64,000 nt of DNA from Apoderus coryli (Eukaryota; Arthropoda; Insecta; Coleoptera; Attelabidae), in contig OU452200.1 of assembly GCA_911728435.2 (NCBI GenBank), positions 35,045,715 through 35,109,714 of the forward strand, written 5' to 3'. Both the position numbers and the translations under genes were made by a program. Numbering within the stretch: the stretch's first letter is position 1; each line of letters opens with the position of its first letter. The notes under the pieces are model-generated. The model saw only the letters and a program-made list of their open reading frames with translations, ran no database searches and was not told the origin of the DNA. This document shows, piece by piece, positions 45,220-54,045 of the stretch.

Positions 45220-48200
45220 TGTGGCGTTTAAATTTTTATCAGTTAATAATATATATATATCAACACAAACACAAAATCGTCACTAAGGAATTTAATAACA
45301 AAACCTAAAATTTATCTCACCTGTTCTATCTGAATTGAGGGCCAAGATGCGTCGGTGGCACAGCGGTCTAGCTTTTAGACAGTGGAGAATGGGAGTGAGC
45401 AATTAATATTTAATTACCACAAAACAGTTAAATATTTTAGGGCGCCAATATTTCAATTCTCACCGAGGGCACCGATTTAATTCTGGGGAAATATAAACCA
45501 TAGCCAAGTGACGATAAACAGGCTCAAAAGGAAACAAGAAATTTTAAATAAAAAAAAAATAGTCCTTAACCGTATATTTCGGTAAGATAAAAAATAAAGT
45601 TAACTATTAAAAAGTATTAATTACTATAATATAAAAAAAAATAATCACCCACATGGGCCCAAGAATTTGCAATGGTTTCCTAAAATATATTCTCTTTTAC
45701 AAAAGTTATTTGTCTCGCCTGGATCTGAGATCTATCATGAAACAGTGCACCGCTTTACGACTCACAACTCAGTCACTATACAAGTATCTATATATAGGTA
45801 TTCAAATATTCAATTCAATAACCTAAAGGAAAAAAAAATTGTAAGGACAAACTGAATGGTTTAGAAAACTTCCAACAAACTTTAATTGATAGCAAATACT
45901 TGACAAGAGAACTTCACTGAAGGTGAATTATAAATTATTTTCAAAATTAAATGATCTCACTGAAGGTGATTATGACTGCATCGCAGATATACACAAAGAA
46001 AAAAATTTTAAAGAAAAACTTGTCGCTTAAATTTAGCACTTAGCTGTGGTTACGGTTACACTTCGGTTCCATATCCATATCTTGAACTCCACGGAAATCA
46101 GATAATTCAGCAGAAGAATTCGTCCAAGGTCAAAACTAGTCCATAGGAGAACTTGACCTTAAGGGAAAATCCACTTCTCAAAAATCAACCATAAAAACAA
46201 ATCCATAAAAAGAACCATAGAATAAAAGCCCATAAAAAACCATAAAAAAAAACCCTGTGAGAGAAAGGAAGAAAACTCAATTACTCACACAGTATTATTA
46301 GAGAAATTCCAAATTTACTATATCAATTTCGTTAAAATTAAATTCCTACCTCGTTACATTGAGGGTTTTTTTTTCCAAACACAACTGCGTAGTTTCAGTC
46401 CACAGTAACCAAAAATACCCTTACTACGGTCAAACCATAGTCTATAGTTGGATGTGAATTCCACAGCAGTCCCAGTGAATACAGTTGGCTATGAAACATA
46501 ATTCAGCCGGTCAAAATCAGAAAACATAACTCAACAAAAGTTCCTTACCAAGTCGAGAGTGTTCCACTACAAGATGGCGTCTATATCCCTCACAACGGAA
46601 GTCGTATCTCAGCCTTTACATATCAACATTATTGAACCATCAATCGTACGATGTTCAATAACAACCAAAACCCAGCTTCAATACTTTGGGTTACATAAAC
46701 GTGGTGTATATCCCTTTAACTAAGGTAGATTCGCATCACCATCTATTTTCCACCACGTTTAGTTACGCCATTGAGTAAAACTATAAGTACCACTTATCTC
46801 TCAACTTGCCAAAACTATACTGAAACGCAATAGCTTAAACTCGTACTGTTATTGGACCTCCCTACCAAGAAAGAACTCTAAATATTGTTCTCCGGGTTCC
46901 TCACACGGAAAACCTCTATGTATCTTACTTTGTTCGAAAATCAATAATCACGAAACAAGCCTGCGCAATATCCATTAGCAATAATATAACGAGCAGGTCC
47001 CAATGGTAGGCAACCAATAAATCACACGCTGTTTCGCGCTTGCCAGATTGTAAGTAATTACTCCCTGAATATTCCCGTCATAACCAAGGACGCTCGGAAA
47101 TACGAAATCACTCTCGAATCATACATTAATATAACCTCAAAAGTCCAGGTACTAAAGTCTGACTGAAACACTCAAGAACAACCACTGCCAAAAGCATTTC
47201 CACTGAAACCCAGTTCGTACAATTTCCTTCATGGTGAAACTTGACAACATCCAGCTTGGAGCCAGGCAACGTGCCAGACCGGGTACAACACTATCGCAGA
47301 GTTGCCAGTTGAATACCGCTACTGTTATAAGCTTAATAGAACTCGAATAGAATAACCCGGTGATAAGTGTAATTACATACTTTCCAATAAAACAGTAACA
47401 GAATAACACTAGGAAACTGCACTACTCGCTATAAACGGAAAAGTTAAATAATTCATTACGCAAGTTCGTCTTAAGATCGATGGCAACACAGGACCATGAA
47501 CAGCTGAGTTTTCAACAATAAATGAATAATAACCATAACCTTTTATTGAGTTAATAATATCTATAAATTGTTACCAGTTAATATGATAATAATACCACAA
47601 CCAAAATGTCCAACATCGGGAAAAAAGCATAGACAGAGATTATGAAAACACTCATACAGTCTGTCTATACGGAAGAGTTACACAATCGAGTAGAACATAA
47701 CACTAACGTAGTGCTATTATTCTGGGTCACGTCCGGGAATAAACAAATAGTGCATAGTAAACTATACAACTGTGTGGTTTTAAGAACAAGTCCAGGGTGT
47801 CCACGAAGATTACCCAGCATAATTATAGTATATGCCATCCTGAAACCTTAAATCTAACATAAAGTTTCAACGCGAGGACACCATCGCCGTTGTGTCCAGT
47901 CACAGTAAGAGTGCGTGGTCCAGAACTTCCCCTTGAGTGCGGATCTCGACATCGGCCACTCAGAGACATACAACCAGGTTAGTGATCTCTTGAAAGATAG
48001 AATGAGATTAGGTATATGTTGCGCAAGCCGAATTAAGCAGCGGAAAGCCTCGTTCATATACCCTCCGGTCGCATATCCCAGGAAGTCTTTCGCAGAGACA
48101 ACTCCTACCCGAAAGTTCAACTCTTCCACACAACAGTACCCTCCCGCCGAACGAATTAACCAAAATAAAGAAAAGAAAAGATAGACATCACAAGATAGGA

Positions 48201-49162
48201 AAGAAAAAGGAAAGACGGAGCCACTAATCGCTTGTTCCAAAACAAAAACAGGAGCGGGTGTTCCCATCGAACGACACCGCCCCCGATCTCCTCGCCGACG
48301 ATCCAGTGGAGCTCAGGTGAATCGCAGTAGTGGCACCCAGCGTCACCATCCGGTCTAATAGACTAGAACCACTCCCTCAATGGTTCGCCAGATACCACCC
48401 CCCGTCGACCACCCTTCCAAAGAACCTCACCATTGAAGGCAGCCCTTGAAGACCCGAGAGCACCTGCCGCCCGAGAGCCGAAAATTCAGGAGAACGAACA
48501 AGGACCAGTGACAACCAACGAAACAAACCAACCAAAAAGAAACATGACAACAACACACAAAATCGGTGAGTATAGTAGCATACAGAACAACGCGATACGA
48601 TGGACTGTATCGTAACGTTATTCCTCAATCTCTTACAGGACAGATGACCGCCTATTTTCAGCTTAGAGATGTTCACTATACAGAATATCTCCAGCGTAAG
48701 TTAAGATCCCACCCAGCAGGTACAACAAAACTACGGTATGAACCTGACTTATTACCCTAATTACCGAATAAAGCACATCCGTGCCATCAACCTCAAGAAA
48801 AACCCATGGAAGCACACTCCATACTCAAAATTCCAATTACGAGGGCCATATCAAAACAAGTAAGTACTTTCTATACAGAAATCAACTCATAATTAAACAG
48901 ATCTAAACATTACAGGTGTCTGACATTATAGAAACACAGAATAAGGGCAACATTAGTAAACAACCATGTGCAGGTCAGGACTAAACAGTTTCCTTGCTAA
49001 TAACGAACGACATAAAAGGCAAAAGGCATACACGAGCAGATGGTATAGTATATCCGGATAGTAAAACAATTATTATTAGGGATTTATAAACTGTAAGTAT
49101 TGTTAATCAGTCAAATAATAAAAATGTGTTAAAATTACTTTGTACGTTTTTGAAACGTTACA
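45220..49162 (-). repeat. Gypsy 3' LTR (3,943 bp)
   Basis: Identical in layout to 54046-57987. It lies downstream of pol in the element's reading direction. No protein domain was found on the element strand; the open frames there (for example 47854-48267) lack recognisable features. A GC-richer section at about 47860-48790 holds an antisense frame with an intron-like gap. Confidence 0.97.
48367..48760 (+). other. Antisense spliced-looking frame inside the LTR
   Basis: On the strand opposite to gag-pol, an open frame from 48367 reaches a good donor (cg|gtgagt at 48566). A 73-nt gap ends in a pyrimidine-rich acceptor (ctcttacag, 48638), and the same frame continues to a stop at 48760. Joined, it is open for about 106 codons, or 47 codons from the only ATG at 48544. 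The protein is unrecognised, Pro/Thr/Asn-rich then basic-aromatic. The identical structure occurs at 57192-57585. No transcript evidence. Confidence 0.3.
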
Positions 49163-49174
49163 AATTCCCCCCTT
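49163..49174 (-). promoter_or_regulatory. Polypurine tract (plus-strand primer)
   Basis: Minus strand AAGGGGGGAATT directly before the TGTAAC start of the 3' LTR. Position and purine content fit a PPT that resists RNase H and primes second-strand synthesis. Confidence 0.88.
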
Positions 49175-49195
49175 GCTTGAAGAAAATTAACCCGA

Positions 49196-51451
49196 TTAAT
49201 TTTCTAAACAATCGGACTTTAAATGTCGTATATGCCAGGTTCCCTCCAAAGGTTGGCCCTGTAAATTTTCCAGCTGGTATGTCCATGGTGACACGCGTCT
49301 ACAAATTCTAAAAGGTCCCACATACTTTGGGGCTAATTTGCTAGAAAAATTCCTAGTTGCATCGGACAAAACAAAATTTCTTTTCCACACAAGTTGGCCG
49401 GAAACATATTCCTCATGCCTTTTCCTCAAGTTGTATTTGTTAACACCGTCACATCCCGCCTTCAAAAGTCTCGCCTTCACATCGGTAAACATCTTCTTAA
49501 ATGCCTCATTTCTTGTCGTATCCCCAGTCTGAGTACCATCTTCAATCTCTTCAATTGTTCGCTCAGCATAATCATCTCCCGACAAACACATGTTTCTACC
49601 AAAATTAACAAAATATGGGGTTAACTGAGTAACCTCATGTCTCGACGTGCGAACAGCGCAAGCCAATTCCTGTAAATTCGCGTCCCACTTCTTGTGATTG
49701 TCCTTAACATATATCGATATCATCGTTTTTATAATTCTATTAAAACGTTCTGTTGGATTGGCCCTAGGGTTATAATAAGCATTGTATTTAATTCTGACAT
49801 TATACTTATTAGCCAATTTTTGAAATTCGCGTCCTCTAAACTGCGGTCCGTTATCAACCAATATATGTTTCGGAACCCCAAAGAGTAAAAACACTTCTTC
49901 TTCCATACGCTTAACAATAGCGGGAGTCTTCGCATCTCTTAGCGGAAAAACCAATGAAAACTTGCTAAAATAATCAGTCACAGCCAATATATAACAGTTT
50001 CCCTTTGATGACCTCGGCAGAGGTCCAAGAAGGTCCGCGGAAATCAATTGCCAAGGTCGATCAGGCTTGGAATGTGTTACCATTTTGTCTGCTGTCTGTT
50101 TGTTATTGGACTTATGTGCCAAACAGATTTTACATCTCCGGATATAATTAGCGATGTCTTGTTTCATCTTAGGCCAGTAGAATCTTTCCACTATTCTAGC
50201 CAGTGTTTTGTACTGTCCAACATGTGCCGCTAATGGCGGATCATGCGCATTCGACATAACTTCACGTCGCCTCTCCTTCGGTACTACCTCCTTCCAAAAA
50301 TCAGAACTCTTAGACAATTCGGGGTAGGGTTGCTTTACATACTTAAACAGCACACCTCCAGAAACTCTCCATGAACCAAACCTCAAAGGATCCCTCTCAA
50401 CTTGTGCAGCCATCTTATTGTACCACTTATCCTGAACAATATTAGGCTCTGGAACAACATTGGGAACAACTGAGTCCAACATAGGAACAGACCTGGACAA
50501 AGTGTCGGGAACAACCATGTCTTTTCCCTTCCTGTGGATGATCTGGAAGTCAAACTGTTGCATCTTAACAGCCCATCTCGCAAGTCTTCCAGTAGGCTCT
50601 TTCAACTTTTGAAGCCACACCAAGCTGTAGTGGTCTGTGATTACGGTGAATGGTACACCTTCAACATAGCATCGAAGCCTCTCAACCGCCCAGAGAACCG
50701 CCAGACATTCCCTCTCTGTCGTGCTATAATTTCGCTCCTGTCTAGTCAAGGACCTAGATAAATAACATATGACCTTTTCTCCGTCTTCCGGGTGCAATTG
50801 TGATAACACGGCGCCAATTCCGTATCCTGAAGCATCCGTAGAGATCGTAAATGGTAGTGAGTAATCAGGACAACTCAGAACCGGTGCCTGCACTAGGCAT
50901 TCCTTTATTTTTTGAAACGCAAGGTCACACTCCGGAGTCCATATGAACTTATTTGACTTACGAAGAAGCGCAGTGATTGGGGCAATAACCGTTGAAAAAT
51001 CCGGGACGAAACGCCGGTACCAGCTGAACGTTCCAACAATTCTACGTACCTCCTTGACAGTTCTTGGGACAGGTAGATCCAACATAGCTCTAACCTTGTC
51101 CGGGTCAACATGCAGACCATTTTTATCCACAACATATCCCAAATATTTTAACTGTGGCCTACAAAATTGGCATTTATCTATACTCACGGTTAATCTGGCC
51201 TCCCGTAATCGTTCAAAAACCGTCTCCAAAACCTCCAGATGCTTGGCAAATGTATCGGTAACAATCACAACATCGTCCAAATATACAAAGACAAAAGGCT
51301 CTAAATCAGACAGAACTCTATCAATCAACCTTTGCCAAGTAGCCGGGGCATTATGCAGCCCGAAAGGCATTCTCGTGAACTCGTACAAGCCACGGTTAGG
51401 AACAGTAAAAGCTGTCAAAGGTATAGAGGATTCGCTCATGGGGACTTGATA
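49196..51451 (-). CDS. pol: Gypsy pol, second part: RT C-terminal palm, RNase H, integrase
   Basis: About 750 codons after the amber codon, same frame as the first part; first ATG at 51439. Residue numbers count from that ATG. RT: FTRMPFGLHNAPATWQ (21-36) and the catalytic YLDD (53-56). RNase H: TDASGYGIGAVLSQ (D202), TERECLAVLWA, ITDHYSLVW (D269), and PDTLSR (312-316) at its end. Integrase: zinc domain H399/H406/C436/C439, catalytic D469 (SADLLGPL), D529 (VDNGPQF) and E564 (NPTERFNR), then a GPY/F-like module KYVGPFRI (705-712). Stop TAA at 49196-49198. No chromodomain or env was seen. All catalytic residues are present in this part. Confidence 0.96.
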   Translation of the reverse strand, partial: YQVPMSESSIPLTAFTVPNRGLYEFTRMPFGLHNAPATWQRLIDRVLSDLEPFVFVYLDDVVIVTDTFAKHLEVLETVFERLREARLTVSIDKCQFCRPQLKYLGYVVDKNGLHVDPDKVRAMLDLPVPRTVKEVRRIVGTFSWYRRFVPDFSTVIAPITALLRKSNKFIWTPECDLAFQKIKECLVQAPVLSCPDYSLPFTISTDASGYGIGAVLSQLHPEDGEKVICYLSRSLTRQERNYSTTERECLAVLWAVERLRCYVEGVPFTVITDHYSLVWLQKLKEPTGRLARWAVKMQQFDFQIIHRKGKDMVVPDTLSRSVPMLDSVVPNVVPEPNIVQDKWYNKMAAQVERDPLRFGSWRVSGGVLFKYVKQPYPELSKSSDFWKEVVPKERRREVMSNAHDPPLAAHVGQYKTLARIVERFYWPKMKQDIANYIRRCKICLAHKSNNKQTADKMVTHSKPDRPWQLISADLLGPLPRSSKGNCYILAVTDYFSKFSLVFPLRDAKTPAIVKRMEEEVFLLFGVPKHILVDNGPQFRGREFQKLANKYNVRIKYNAYYNPRANPTERFNRIIKTMISIYVKDNHKKWDANLQELACAVRTSRHEVTQLTPYFVNFGRNMCLSGDDYAERTIEEIEDGTQTGDTTRNEAFKKMFTDVKARLLKAGCDGVNKYNLRKRHEEYVSGQLVWKRNFVLSDATRNFSSKLAPKYVGPFRICRRVSPWTYQLENLQGQPLEGTWHIRHLKSDCLEN

Positions 51452-51454
51452 CTA
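51452..51454 (-). other. In-frame amber codon in RT
   Basis: TAG directly after MDIKSA, the motif A region holding the first catalytic Asp, and just before YQVPMSES. The frame is open on both sides. An aromatic residue is usual at this place in gypsy RTs, so a single base change from a sense codon explains it. It would stop the polyprotein before the YLDD motif. Confidence 0.9.
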
Positions 51455-52341
51455 AGCAGACTTTATATCCATACTGGAAATATATTTGGCATTACGCAGC
51501 TTATCAAGGGTATCGGCTACTAAAGGAAGTGGGTAACTGTCGCGTTCCGTTACTTTATTAAGTTTTCTATAGTCGATACACATCCGCCATTTTTCCGTTC
51601 CCTTCTTTTTAACCATCACGATCGGAGATGACCAAGGGCTTCTAGATTTCCTCACTATACCTTGAGCCAGAAGTTCATTTAGCTCTTCATCTATGTAAGC
51701 TTGCATTATTGGAGAAACTCTGTAATATCGTTGTTTAATTGGTTCAGCGTTGGTAACAATTACATGCTCGGTCAAATTCGTACATCCTAAATTCTTAGAC
51801 ATAAGTCCGTTATTGGCATTTATCAAATCACGAAGTTTCTGGTTCTCTGCATCAGTAAGTACCTCCTCAGTATCTTCAATAGCACAAACCTCGTCAATAC
51901 TAGCAAACTTCCATTCATCTTGTCTCAAATCAGGAACTACACCCATACTTTTCCAAAAGTCAAGGCCCAATATCAATACATGTGGCAATTCCGGCACAAC
52001 AACAGCGTCAATTAACCTTACTCTACCCTTCAAAGCCATTGGAAGAGTACAGGTTCCAATACTACTACAAATTTGACCATTCGCCACAGTGCATTGAACC
52101 GCCCTAGATACATCCAAGGGCAAGCTCAGTCTAGATACAATATTCCATCCTTTGCCTCCAAGAAAAGTGCGACTAGCGCCACTATCAAGAAGTCCCAATA
52201 ATGTCTTCCCGAGAATGTCAATTTCCAGGTAAGGTCTTTCATCATGATTGGCATGCTCTAGAATAAAGTTTAAAATTGGTGTGAATTTATTAGTCGTAGT
52301 AGTGTCAACACCAATGCGACCAACTATTGGCGTCGACGTCC
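51452..52341 (-). CDS. pol: Gypsy pol, first part: protease and RT N-terminus
   Basis: Entered from gag by -1 frameshift at 52342-52348. No ATG is needed; the frame is open through ERPYLEIDILG into the aspartic protease LLDSGASRTFLGG (catalytic Asp at about 52184-52186) and HVLILGLDFW, the second protease signature. RT then begins: ELLAQGIVRKSRSPWSSPIV, WRMCIDYRKLN, DSYPLPLVADTLDKL, MDIKSA. It ends at the amber codon. The domain order PR-RT is that of Ty3/gypsy (not Copia, where integrase comes first). Confidence 0.93.
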
Positions 52342-53655
52342 GTTTCCCGACCGGTTACAATTAGGGCAATTCCTCACGGTAAAACCTTCCTTTCCACATT
52401 TATAACAGGTGAGCCTATTAGACAAACATCCTCTGGCTAGATGACCGGGTTGATTACACTTGTAACACAAGCGTTCCTTCTCCTTAGGAATAGCAACGTC
52501 ACTCACAGTTACCAACTCACTCGAAGTCTCGACGTAAGCCAGGTCAGGTTCCAAACAATTTTTCCTCGAAGGACCAACATAGTTCTGAGCTCCAATTCGT
52601 CTCTTCTCCATTTTCTTAAGTACGTCTCTCAATTCCTGCACCGAACTTACATCGTCTCGCAAAGCAAGTCGTTCCTGGTAGAATGGAAGCACATTATTTG
52701 ACAAAATTTCCAGTTTAGCTTCTTCAGACATAGGACAATTCAACCGTTTAAAGAACTCCGACATAACTGCAAAATATTGACCAACACTTTCGTCAGCTCC
52801 TTGTGTCCGTCTCTTGATTTCATCAAAAAGCTTCGTCGTATAATTATCCGGCTGATATTCCTCTCGCAATAACTGAACAAACTGATCCCAGGTGTTAACA
52901 GTTTCTCGATTTGCTCTATAAAAAGTGTAGGCGGGTCCAGAAAATAAGTCAATTCCGCAATCCAAAAGAAGATCCTTAGAAACGTGTCTCGCGCGGGAAA
53001 GTTCTTGAACTTGGTCTAAGAAAGCATTCAAAGATAAACATTTTCTATCCCCGGAAAATTTAAGACCCCATTTACTGGGTAACACGGGCTTAAACGAAGT
53101 CGAGGGAACAACAGAGTTATTGTTTGTGTTACTTATATTATGGGTCGAGGATGCTGGAGCATTCTGAAGTCCTTGGTGCAGTCGCTCTTCCACAACATTT
53201 TCCAGAAGATTCAAAGCTGGCGGTACTGGTACCGTGACCTTATCATATTGCTCAGCAGATTCCATCAATTTCCCCATCAACTCCAAACATTTAGCCAACA
53301 ACTCCGATTTCTTCTGTTTTTCTTCAACTTGGGTGGGCTTAGAATTTTCGATTCGATGCAGCACATGAGCTAACTTAGATTCCAACTTCTTGAAGTCGTT
53401 GCTTCTTATAGAATCAGAAAATCCCTGAACCTTATCAGACAAGTAAGTAAACTTTATCTCAATTGCCGTACAATCCTCCTCGAATAAAAATGGGTAATCG
53501 GGATAAGTAATGCTATCACCCGCACTTTCTAGTCGCACAGCAGCCGACAAACTCGAACGCATCTGCTCCACGGTTCCAGTCGCGATACCACGTATCCTTA
53601 CTTCATATTCTAGCTCATCTGAGCTCAGTCTATTAACGAGCATCTTACGAGACAT
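52324..53655 (-). CDS. gag: Gypsy Gag
   Basis: 443 codons from ATG (context gccATGt) to TAG. An N-terminal region with helical segments (1-150) and a Ser/Asn-rich spacer (165-190) precede a retrotransposon Gag domain (about 195-330: WGLKFSGDRKCLSLNAFLDQ, WDQFVQLLREEY, ESVGQYFAVMSEFFKRL). C-terminal zinc knuckles follow. The first, CYKCNQPGHLARGC (397-410), is canonical. The second, CYKCGKEGFTVRNC (417-430), has Phe where the metal-binding His should be. A short basic tail (GNGRRRQ) follows. The protein should form the virus-like particle and bind element RNA. The frame is intact. Confidence 0.95.
   Translation of the reverse strand: MSRKMLVNRLSSDELEYEVRIRGIATGTVEQMRSSLSAAVRLESAGDSITYPDYPFLFEEDCTAIEIKFTYLSDKVQGFSDSIRSNDFKKLESKLAHVLHRIENSKPTQVEEKQKKSELLAKCLELMGKLMESAEQYDKVTVPVPPALNLLENVVEERLHQGLQNAPASSTHNISNTNNNSVVPSTSFKPVLPSKWGLKFSGDRKCLSLNAFLDQVQELSRARHVSKDLLLDCGIDLFSGPAYTFYRANRETVNTWDQFVQLLREEYQPDNYTTKLFDEIKRRTQGADESVGQYFAVMSEFFKRLNCPMSEEAKLEILSNNVLPFYQERLALRDDVSSVQELRDVLKKMEKRRIGAQNYVGPSRKNCLEPDLAYVETSSELVTVSDVAIPKEKERLCYKCNQPGHLARGCLSNRLTCYKCGKEGFTVRNCPNCNRSGNGRRRQ
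52342..52348 (-). promoter_or_regulatory. -1 ribosomal frameshift site GGGAAAC
   Basis: Minus strand G GGA AAC, placed in phase with gag codons (tcG GGA AAC) five codons before the gag stop at 52324. Reading on in the -1 frame enters pol without a break. This fits the X XXY YYZ rule. The downstream structure was not evaluated. Confidence 0.85.
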
Positions 53656-54024
53656 GGCGTATAAATTTATTGACCGATGGTGATAATAAGCACGTAAAAT
53701 AGTAAGTTAAATGATCAATAATAAAATACTCAATATCAGTTTAATTGCTATACATTCAAAAATGTCAAAATTTCAAAATTAACCAATGTAAATCATCAAA
53801 TCCGGGGTTGTCAAAAAAATTCGGGTACACTCAAAATCGTGTACAATATCAAGAAAATCAAAATGCAATCAAATTCGCAAACCTGTCAAAATGACAGATA
53901 TCAAAATAACCCACAAAAGCACCCAAAAATGAGTTAAACTATCAAATAAAAATGATTAACCCTGGATACAATCAAAAATACAACACCTGTCACAATGACA
54001 GTTCGTTTCTTTTAATGAAAAGAG
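53656..54024 (-). other. Gypsy 5' leader between PBS and gag
   Basis: About 370 bp, AT-rich with many 'tcaaaat' words. 'gaca' words around 'cctgtca.aatgacag' near 53880 and 53985 form small inverted repeats that could fold (packaging or leader structure). No frame of note. Confidence 0.6.
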
Positions 54025-54042
54025 GCCCCACGTTGGGCGCCA
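54025..54042 (-). promoter_or_regulatory. Primer-binding site for tRNA-Lys(CUU)
   Basis: The plus strand reads gccccacgttgggcgcca, which equals the last 18 nt, with CCA, of the insect tRNA-Lys(CUU) as I know it. The minus (genomic RNA) strand is therefore an exact 18-nt primer site. It lies 3 nt from the LTR edge at 54046. Confidence 0.9.
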
Positions 54043-54045
54043 AAA

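Noticed and set aside
47854..48267. 137-codon minus-strand frame in the LTR (duplicated at 56679)
   Set aside because: Cys/Trp-rich with no domain, no homology that I recognise, and it overlaps the antisense frame. It probably mirrors the other strand's composition.
50943..51449. 168-codon plus-strand frame opposite pol
   Set aside because: Lies wholly on the complement of RT, whose motifs are unmistakable. It is a shadow.
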